In this document: positions 58,516-64,000 of the stretch, piece by piece | Layout of the letters: each line of letters begins with the position of its first letter | Position numbering within the stretch: position 1 is the stretch's first letter | Origin: Flavobacterium zepuense | Lineage (GTDB): Bacteria; Bacteroidota; Bacteroidia; Flavobacteriales; Flavobacteriaceae | Direction: 5' to 3' | Length of the DNA stretch: 64,000 nucleotides | Assembly (NCBI RefSeq): GCF_007097145.1 | Contig: NZ_VJVZ01000011.1 | Span: 62,001-126,000 of the forward strand | Translations under genes and position numbers: made by a program | Notes under the pieces: generated by a model | The model's database searches: none | Seen by the model: only the letters and a program-made list of their open reading frames with translations | Told to the model about the DNA's origin: nothing

Positions 58516-59121
58516 ATGAAAAACATCTTACTCTCTACACTTTTTCTTATTTCAGCCTTGAGCTTTGCCCAAAATAAGGACATGCAATGGCTCAACCAAC
58601 CTAAAAAATTTAGCGGCGATGCCAAAAAGCTAACCTTTACCGTAGAGCCGGGGACCGATTTTTGGCAGGTTACCCATTACGGGTTTAAGCGCGACAACGG
58701 CCCTTTTACCTATGTTGAAGCCGAAGGTGACTTTGAGGTTAGCGTTAAAGTAACCGGTGCCTATACCGAACTGTTTCACCAGGCAGGGCTAATGATACGC
58801 ATTGACGAGAAGAACTGGATTAAAACCGGGATAGAATTTGTAGACGGTAAACAAAATGTAAGCGCCGTGGTTACAAGGGAGGTGTCCGACTGGTCGGTTA
58901 TTACCCGTAACGACAGTCCAAAATCGGTTTGGCTAAAACTGCTCCGTAAAGGCGATTATGCCGAAATAAAATATTCGTTTGACGGTAAAAATTTTGAGAT
59001 GCTGCGCCTGGCTTATTTTCCACCCAATGTAAAAGTTCAGGTGGGCATGGTAGCCGCCGCACCGGGCAAGCTGAGTTTTCCGGTAACTTTCGAGAATTTT
59101 CAGGTTAAGAAAGTAGAGTAA
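58516..59121 (+). CDS. Secreted DUF1349-domain protein
   Basis: This 201-residue protein has a signal peptide (MKNILLSTLFLISALSFAQ) followed by a concanavalin-like DUF1349 domain filling the rest: FWQVTHYGFKRDNGPF, AGLMIRIDEKNWIKTGIEF and DWSVITR. DUF1349 proteins are usually cytoplasmic; this one is exported, so a glycan-binding or hydrolysing role outside the cell is plausible but unproven. A serine hydrolase follows after 6 to 30 bases. Confidence 0.92.
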   Translation: MKNILLSTLFLISALSFAQNKDMQWLNQPKKFSGDAKKLTFTVEPGTDFWQVTHYGFKRDNGPFTYVEAEGDFEVSVKVTGAYTELFHQAGLMIRIDEKNWIKTGIEFVDGKQNVSAVVTREVSDWSVITRNDSPKSVWLKLLRKGDYAEIKYSFDGKNFEMLRLAYFPPNVKVQVGMVAAAPGKLSFPVTFENFQVKKVE

Positions 59122-59151
59122 TCCACCATGAATTTATACCCGTTTTACAGG

Positions 59152-60234
59152 ATGAAAATTTCGCTAACAGTTGCTTTTGTACTAATGAGCATGGCTTCAA
59201 TCAGTCAGGAGCTGCCAAAAATAGATGCTCTTGCAGCCGCTGAAATGAGCGCAAAAAATATCCCGGCGATTGGTATTGCGGTGATACAGGATGGAAAATT
59301 AACCCACTTGAAAACCTACGGCTACAGTGATCTTGAAAACCGTGTAAAAGCAACGGTTAATACGCCTTTTGAAGTAGCTTCAATCTCTAAAACGGTTGTT
59401 AACCTGGCTATTTTTAACCTGGTAGAATCCGGTAAAATTAAACTTGATAATGATATTAACGACTATTTACCCTTTAAGGTAAAGAACCCGCATTTGCTCA
59501 AAGAAAAAATTACGGTTGCCAGCCTGCTTAACCACCACTCCGGTATAGTTGATAATTATGCCGTTTTAGATGCAGATAATAACGGTACAAACGGAGATTC
59601 TGACATACAACTTTCTGCCTATCTCAAATCTTATTTTTCTCCAAAAGGCAAATTATACAGTCAGGAAAATTTTCAGGATAATAAAGGTTATAAATACTGC
59701 AATGTTGCCTATGCCCTGTTAGGTGTAATTATAGAAAAGGTAAGCGGTACTACTTTAGAAGACTTTAGCCAAAATAATATTTTTAAGCCCTTAAAAATGG
59801 CCAATACAAGTTGGTTTCTAAACGGGCTTAATCTTGAAACAGTTGCCAAAACATATACATCAGATAAAAACGGGAAACAGGTGTTTTTGGGCTTTAATGG
59901 TTTTCCCATTTATCCTTCGGGGCAGTTGCGTACATCCATTAAAGACTATTCAAACCTTATTCTCCAGTACTTAAATAGTAATGATAGTAAGTTTATATTT
60001 AGCTCAAATTTAGTGGATAAGATAACCCCCGAACCCGGTTACAGCCGTGAGGGCTGGTATACCTGGAATAAGGTTGCGATTGGGAATACTTTGTACTATG
60101 CCCACGAAGGTGCTAATACGGGTGTAAAAACGGTTGTACTTATGGATGTTATAAGTAAAAATGCAGTTATTATCTTTATAAATTCTGAGGCTAAGCTGGG
60201 GCCACTTTTAATGGGCATTATGGATGAGTTGTAA
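59152..60234 (+). CDS. Exported S12-family serine hydrolase (class C beta-lactamase-like)
   Basis: This 360-residue protein has a signal peptide (MKISLTVAFVLMSMASISQ). A penicillin-binding-protein-like hydrolase fold carries S77-I-S-K80 (SxxK) and a YxN-type KYCNVAY. A C-terminal HEGANTG stands in the place of the KTG box. Such enzymes are esterases or D-amino-peptidases more often than lactamases. Start at ATG 59152 by signal peptide; ATG 59128, 6 bases after the previous stop, would add eight residues and is also possible. Confidence 0.88.
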   Translation: MKISLTVAFVLMSMASISQELPKIDALAAAEMSAKNIPAIGIAVIQDGKLTHLKTYGYSDLENRVKATVNTPFEVASISKTVVNLAIFNLVESGKIKLDNDINDYLPFKVKNPHLLKEKITVASLLNHHSGIVDNYAVLDADNNGTNGDSDIQLSAYLKSYFSPKGKLYSQENFQDNKGYKYCNVAYALLGVIIEKVSGTTLEDFSQNNIFKPLKMANTSWFLNGLNLETVAKTYTSDKNGKQVFLGFNGFPIYPSGQLRTSIKDYSNLILQYLNSNDSKFIFSSNLVDKITPEPGYSREGWYTWNKVAIGNTLYYAHEGANTGVKTVVLMDVISKNAVIIFINSEAKLGPLLMGIMDEL

Positions 60235-60306
60235 GCTAACCTTATAAATACTGATGCGCTTCAAATAACCAAATAACCAAATCCCCGCATCAACAATCCC
60301 CAATAA

Positions 60307-61119
60307 TCACGGTACCCAAATCATGCGCGTCATGGCGCTTAACCCGTGTCCGTGGCCCGATGCAGGTATGCCTGCCAGCACGCCAATGCTTACATCTTTA
60401 GAAAACGCCACTTTAAATTGTGGGCGAAGCACAAACTGGGGTTTGGTGCTGCCGGCAAATTCCATATTGGTTTCCAGCCCCACAAAGTTACCGTTTTTAA
60501 ACACGTAGTGCAGGTTAGCATTAACATCCATAACGGTGTCCCATTCTTTGCTTTCAAAAGTTTGTTCTATACTGGGGCCGGTATACAGTAGCGCATGGAT
60601 ATTAGGAGTTATACGTGTTGCGGCAATAAAGATTGGGTTGTAGCGGGTACCCTCAAACAAAGGGGCATTATGATCTAAAGCCGGTAGCGGACTAAATATC
60701 ATTTCCTGTATGTAACCCACTGCCATAGAGGTTTGGTATTTTTTAGATACCATAAAAGTATACTGTGTAGCCAGTTTAATACCTTCGATACGATTGCCGG
60801 GCAAGCTGTAATCCTGATGGCCAGTAGAATGTGCATAAACCTCAAACGGAACTTCAATTTCCAGGCCCAACCGGTTGGCAACCGCAAATTCATATTCGGC
60901 AAAGCCTGAATAACTTATGTAATCTTTCTCATCGCTAACGCCAAAACCCACGTTAAGTTCGCGCTCGCCTTTGCGTGCACCCAAGTCGCGGATAAGGTCG
61001 GTATACAAGGGTTCGGCATGGTGCAGTTTCAGCGGTTGTTTTGGGGTAGCATCGGTTAACTGCGCATAGGTATTTATTGATGCGGTAATAAGCAGTAAAG
61101 TGGCAAATACATTCTTCAT
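60307..61119 (-). CDS. Envelope beta-barrel-like protein with HAEPL motif
   Basis: This 270-residue protein has a signal peptide (MKNVFATLLLITASINTYAQ). A motif-like block LHHAEPLYTDLIRDLGARKG follows, and then alternating strands typical of an outer-membrane barrel (GFAEYEFAVANRLGLEIEV, QTSMAVGYIQEMIF, KPQFVLRPQFKVAF). The C-terminal residues are MIWVP rather than a terminal Phe. Function unknown. A -7 box lies at 61139-61146. Confidence 0.75.
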   Translation of the reverse strand: MKNVFATLLLITASINTYAQLTDATPKQPLKLHHAEPLYTDLIRDLGARKGERELNVGFGVSDEKDYISYSGFAEYEFAVANRLGLEIEVPFEVYAHSTGHQDYSLPGNRIEGIKLATQYTFMVSKKYQTSMAVGYIQEMIFSPLPALDHNAPLFEGTRYNPIFIAATRITPNIHALLYTGPSIEQTFESKEWDTVMDVNANLHYVFKNGNFVGLETNMEFAGSTKPQFVLRPQFKVAFSKDVSIGVLAGIPASGHGHGLSAMTRMIWVP

Positions 61120-61138
61120 AATTCTATTCCTTTGCTGT

Positions 61139-61146
61139 CAAAACTA
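61139..61146 (-). promoter_or_regulatory. -7 box for the HAEPL protein gene
   Basis: The minus strand reads TAGTTTTG, matching TAnnTTTG, 19 bases upstream of the ATG. Confidence 0.5.
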
Positions 61147-61227
61147 TCAGCGCAAATAGGAAAGAATTAGGAAAAACGGGGCTTTAAGAAAACTTTGGGT
61201 TTAAATTCCGTTTAATGGTATGAGTGG

Positions 61228-61322
61228 CATTCCCCTCCTTTGGAGGGGTGCCCGTAGGGCGGGGTGGTTTATTTATTATATGAACCACCCCGGCTTTTAG
61301 CCACCCCTCCAAGGGAGGGGAA
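61228..61322. repeat. 42-base inverted repeat with nested CCCCTCC/GGAGGGG palindrome
   Basis: The left arm 61228-61269 (ATTCCCCTCCTTTGGAGGGG...) and the right arm 61281-61322 (...CCCCTCCAAGGGAGGGGAAT) are inverted copies with a few mismatches, separated by 11 bases. Each arm also folds on itself. It lies 33 bases after the aldo/keto reductase stop. Confidence 0.75.
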
Positions 61323-61355
61323 TCTCACGATTGCTATCTAATGAGGATAATCAAT

Positions 61356-62351
61356 TTACTTAACCAGCACCAAATCGTTAAGCAGGGCAGTTATAAAAGC
61401 ATTTTCTTCTTTACTTAAAGACAGGTTTACCGCCTTTGCGTTTTGTACCGACTGCTCTGCATTACGCGCACCGGCAAGGGCAATGGTAATAGCAGGCTGC
61501 TCTATCGTCCAGCGGAGTACAAGTTGCGATAGTGTTGAATTTTTCTCCGCAGCCATGGGCCTTAGCTTGTTTAAAAATTGATTTGTGCGGGCGAGGTTCT
61601 CATCGTTAAAAAAGTACACATTCGCACGGTGGTCGCCTTCTTCAAAGGTATAGCCGGGTTTCATTTTACCCGATAACAAGCCACGCTCAAGTGGGCTATA
61701 TGCCAGTATCGATTTTCCTGCATCTAAAACATATGGCACAAGTTCGGCTTCAATATCGCGCTTAACCATACTGTACGGCACCTGGTCGCTAATAATATCT
61801 ACATACTGGCTTGCTTCTTTAACCTGGGCTGCGTCGTAATTGCAAACCCCGGCATGGCGCACTTTGCCGTCTTTAATAAGCTGGGCTACGGCCTCCATAG
61901 TTTCCTGTATGGGTGTGGTAACATCGGGCCAGTGAATTTGGTACAGGTCTATATAATCCGTTTTAAGGCGGCGCAGGCTGTCCTCGCATTCTTTTATGAT
62001 GCTTTCTTTGCCGGCATACTTGTACACATCTATATCGTTGCCATTGTTGTCTTTACTTTTCATGGCAAGGGTGCCCTTAGCCAAATCCCAGCGCATGCCG
62101 TATTTGGTTATCAGCTGCACCTTATCGCGGCTGTAAACACTTACGGCTTCGGCAACAATTTCTTCGCTGTCGCCCTGCCCGTAAATAGGCGCAGTATCTA
62201 TGGATGTAACGCCCTCATCATACGATTTTCGTATGGCATCTACCGAGTCTTTACGCTCGGTGCCGCCCCACATCCATCCGCCTGCCGCCCATGCGCCAAA
62301 CGTTATTACTGATAATTCAAGATCGGTATTTCCTATTTTTCTGTATTGCAT
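61356..62351 (-). CDS. Aldo/keto reductase
   Basis: This 331-residue NADPH-dependent TIM-barrel oxidoreductase has the tetrad D52, Y57 (IDTAPIYGQG), K83 (LITKYG) and H140 (LYQIHWPD). A YSPLERGLLSGK segment belongs to the cofactor-binding region. Closest in type to YajO/YghZ-like or general stress AKRs. Substrate unknown. Start at ATG 62351 (MQYRKIGNTDLELSVITFG), the standard family opening. Confidence 0.94.
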   Translation of the reverse strand: MQYRKIGNTDLELSVITFGAWAAGGWMWGGTERKDSVDAIRKSYDEGVTSIDTAPIYGQGDSEEIVAEAVSVYSRDKVQLITKYGMRWDLAKGTLAMKSKDNNGNDIDVYKYAGKESIIKECEDSLRRLKTDYIDLYQIHWPDVTTPIQETMEAVAQLIKDGKVRHAGVCNYDAAQVKEASQYVDIISDQVPYSMVKRDIEAELVPYVLDAGKSILAYSPLERGLLSGKMKPGYTFEEGDHRANVYFFNDENLARTNQFLNKLRPMAAEKNSTLSQLVLRWTIEQPAITIALAGARNAEQSVQNAKAVNLSLSKEENAFITALLNDLVLVK

Positions 62352-62410
62352 TTTTTTAATGTTTATTCGTTAATGCGGTAATTTGTTTATTTGGATGCAC
62401 AACCTTCATA

Positions 62411-62464
62411 GGAGGGGAGGAATCCAGGGTTGCTCTTCTAATTCCCCCTTTGGGGGTTAGGGGG
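62411..62464. repeat. GGAGGGGAGGAATC ... CCCCCTTTGGGGG repeat
   Basis: GGAGGGGAGGAATC, then CCCCCTTTGGGGGTTAGGGGGC lie between the MFS and reductase genes, on the same theme as 61228-61322 and 53196-53232. Confidence 0.5.
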
Positions 62465-62466
62465 CC

Positions 62467-63729
62467 TTACTCAATCGCCTTAACCTTATTCACCAGCAAC
62501 GCTATCCCTACGCCAAATATCCCTATCAGGGCGAACGACATTTTAAGCCCTACCGCATGGGCAATGTACCCAATAACAGGCGGGCCAATTAAAAAGCCTA
62601 AAAAGCTAACGCTGGACACCGCAGTAAGTGCTTTGCTTGGCTCAATACCCGGAGTTTTCCCCGCAATGCTGTACACGCCCGGCACTACGGTGCTAACACC
62701 CAGGCCCACAAACATAAAGCCAATAGCGGCAGGGATTACATACGGTAAAAATACCGCAAGGTACATACCGCCCGATATCAGCACACCGCTAACCTGTAGT
62801 ACACGCTTGCGGCCAAAGCGCGCCGTAACCTTATCGCCTATAAAGCGGCCCGATGCCATCATGATCATAAAAGAGGTGTAACCCAGTACCACTAACGATT
62901 CCGGCGCTTTTACCACGTCTTTAAAATATACGCCGCTCCAGTCGAACATTATACCCTCGCTTACCATACTGCAAAAGCCAATAACACCCAGCCAAACAAG
63001 GGCAGGGTTAAGTTTGGGAAGCAGGCTGCGTTTTTTGTCGTCCTCAACGGCCTGGGGTTTGGCAGGCCTGGTTTTTACGAGCTTACGGTAGTTAAAAGCA
63101 ATAACTACATACAGCAACACGGCTATTATAGCAAAATGAGTAAGTGGTTCAACTTTAAAGGGTGTCGATGCAAAGCCAAAGTATTCCATTACCGAGCTTA
63201 TGTTCATCATCAGTAAACCAATAAGCGCACCGGTAAATCCGGCAAGGCTCCACGCGCCATGAAACGATGACATAATAGGCTTACGGAATATACCCTCTGT
63301 TAAGAGTCCCTGAGTGTTGACCGATATATTGGTAAAATTACTGAATATTCCAAAAAAGAACAGCGAGAGCATTAAGTGCCAACGCTCGCTGCCCAGCCCC
63401 AAAGATACCATGGCCGCGATGTACATAATAATACCCACAACCACGGTTTTGCTACTGCCATATTTTACCACGATGCGCGCCGAAAACGGCATCATGAGCA
63501 GCTGCCCGCAGGGTATAGAGAACAGCACGGTACCCAGGTCGGCTTCGCTGAGGTTCAGTGCCGACTTAATATCTGGTATCCTGCTGGCCCATGTGGCAAA
63601 CGTTAGCCCCATAGAAAAATAAAACAGCGATACGGCCAGGCGCATGCGGTTAAGGTAGCTTTGTTTAGCCTCCTTATAAAGCTTGAGGGGCTTGCGTACC
63701 TTTCGGGAGAGGTTTATTTCGGTATCCAT
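62467..63729 (-). CDS. MFS transporter (YbjJ-like)
   Basis: This 420-residue major facilitator protein has about twelve transmembrane segments. ASRIPDIKSALNLSEADLG and the loop SARIVVKYGSSK after helix 2 are the typical first-half motifs of YbjJ-type carriers. The loop between the halves is basic (KLVKTRPAKPQ). The substrate is unknown. The -7 box ends 5 bases before the ATG, so the transcript may be leaderless. Confidence 0.9.
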   Translation of the reverse strand: MDTEINLSRKVRKPLKLYKEAKQSYLNRMRLAVSLFYFSMGLTFATWASRIPDIKSALNLSEADLGTVLFSIPCGQLLMMPFSARIVVKYGSSKTVVVGIIMYIAAMVSLGLGSERWHLMLSLFFFGIFSNFTNISVNTQGLLTEGIFRKPIMSSFHGAWSLAGFTGALIGLLMMNISSVMEYFGFASTPFKVEPLTHFAIIAVLLYVVIAFNYRKLVKTRPAKPQAVEDDKKRSLLPKLNPALVWLGVIGFCSMVSEGIMFDWSGVYFKDVVKAPESLVVLGYTSFMIMMASGRFIGDKVTARFGRKRVLQVSGVLISGGMYLAVFLPYVIPAAIGFMFVGLGVSTVVPGVYSIAGKTPGIEPSKALTAVSSVSFLGFLIGPPVIGYIAHAVGLKMSFALIGIFGVGIALLVNKVKAIE

Positions 63730-63734
63730 ACGTA

Positions 63735-63742
63735 CAAATATA
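63735..63742 (-). promoter_or_regulatory. -7 box immediately before the MFS gene
   Basis: The minus strand reads TATATTTG, matching TAnnTTTG, only 5 bases upstream of the ATG and inside the 20-base gap to the neighbouring gene. Confidence 0.5.
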
Positions 63743-63749
63743 CAAAGAC

Positions 63750-64000
63750 TTACTTTTTAAGAAACTCCTTAAGCGGCGCAATAAATTTATCATACGCCTC
63801 AATGTGTGGCAGGTGGCCTACATTATCAATTTCAACTAACGATGCATTCGGGATTTTCTTAGCCGTGTCTTTACCCAACTGCGGATAGTTACCCAGTTTT
63901 TCCTGCGCTTCTTTTGGCGCTTTGGCTTTGCCCAATGCCGTACGGTCGCGCTGCCCTATAATAAGCAGCGTCGGCATTTTAAGGTTCTGAAATTCATACA
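63750..64000 (-). CDS. Alpha/beta hydrolase, C-terminal part (5' end outside window)
   Basis: The frame is open to the right edge, so the start is missing. About 83 residues remain, reading ...YEFQNLKMPTLLIIGQRDRTA and later DNVGHLPHIEAYD. They supply the catalytic Asp (GQRD) and His (GHLPH) of an alpha/beta hydrolase; the nucleophile lies outside. The insert GNYPQLGKDTAKKIPNA suggests the secreted-type hydrolase subfamily common in Bacteroidota. The first in-frame ATG (63975) is internal. Confidence 0.88.
   Translation of the reverse strand, partial: YEFQNLKMPTLLIIGQRDRTALGKAKAPKEAQEKLGNYPQLGKDTAKKIPNASLVEIDNVGHLPHIEAYDKFIAPLKEFLKK

Noticed and set aside
1..64000. tRNA, rRNA, CRISPR array, insertion sequence, integrase or prophage
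   Set aside because: No cloverleaf, GGTTCGAATCC-type arm, evenly spaced repeat-spacer array or transposase/integrase gene was seen; the tandem repeats lack unique spacers.

Overview
The window comes from a member of the Bacteroidota, most likely a Flavobacterium-like Flavobacteriaceae. Several independent lines support this. Two proteases carry type IX secretion (T9SS) C-terminal sorting domains. There is a GLPGLI-family secreted protein and a bacilliredoxin. The flavobacterial genes for an SDR-type threonine dehydrogenase and a lycopene beta-cyclase are present. The Bacteroidota -7 promoter element TAnnTTTG lies upstream of many genes, Shine-Dalgarno sequences are weak, and GTG/TTG starts are frequent. 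I see no tRNA, rRNA, CRISPR array, insertion sequence or prophage. Most of the window reads as ordinary chromosome, with unusually repeat-rich intergenic gaps.

Layout. 1-2.6 kb: end of a GH30 glycosidase and a complete periplasmic GH3 beta-glucosidase, probably the tail of a beta-glucan utilisation locus. 2.9-8 kb: a small XRE regulator with a membrane partner, a DUF1573 protein, an OmpR-type two-component pair and an unknown exported protein. 8.1-10.3 kb: metG. 10.5-14.5 kb: a kaiC-kaiB-kaiB-histidine kinase-response regulator operon, the most striking system here. 14.7-16.8 kb: an exported LD-carboxypeptidase homologue, a YraN protein and an ACT-like protein. 17-21.4 kb: two tandem secreted reprolysin-like metalloproteases. 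21.5-23.2 kb: a TetR repressor and an MBL-fold hydrolase sharing a duplicated operator.

23.3-25.8 kb: feoA-feoB plus a 41-residue Cys-rich FeoB partner. 25.8-29.6 kb: a Sco protein, an M13 peptidase and a NarL-like regulator. 29.6-37.6 kb: an NAD-binding epimerase-like protein, a GNAT-nitrilase fusion, a class A beta-lactamase, a GLPGLI protein, a plsC/acyl-ACP desaturase operon, a bacilliredoxin and crtY. 37.8-40.3 kb: a DtxR/MntR regulator and an Nramp-UspA fusion transporter. 40.4-47.1 kb: threonine dehydrogenase, a lipoprotein, mfd and an ammonium transporter. 47.1-50.1 kb: a repeat-rich gap, an AT-rich two-gene cassette and two secreted paralogues with low-complexity tails. 50.4-56.6 kb: the four-gene ligase-associated DNA repair set (exonuclease, ATP-dependent ligase, Lhr-like helicase, PdeM phosphoesterase). 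56.7-64 kb: a membrane desaturase, a DinB-like protein, a secreted DUF1349 protein, an S12 serine hydrolase, an unknown envelope protein, an aldo/keto reductase, an MFS transporter and a truncated alpha/beta hydrolase.

Two themes stand out. First, regulatory DNA can be read directly: duplicated operators, iron-box-like palindromes, an 11-bp-phased direct repeat and possible leaderless promoters. Second, at least eight families of short, periodic or inverted intergenic repeats occur in different gaps, several of them present more than once in this window.
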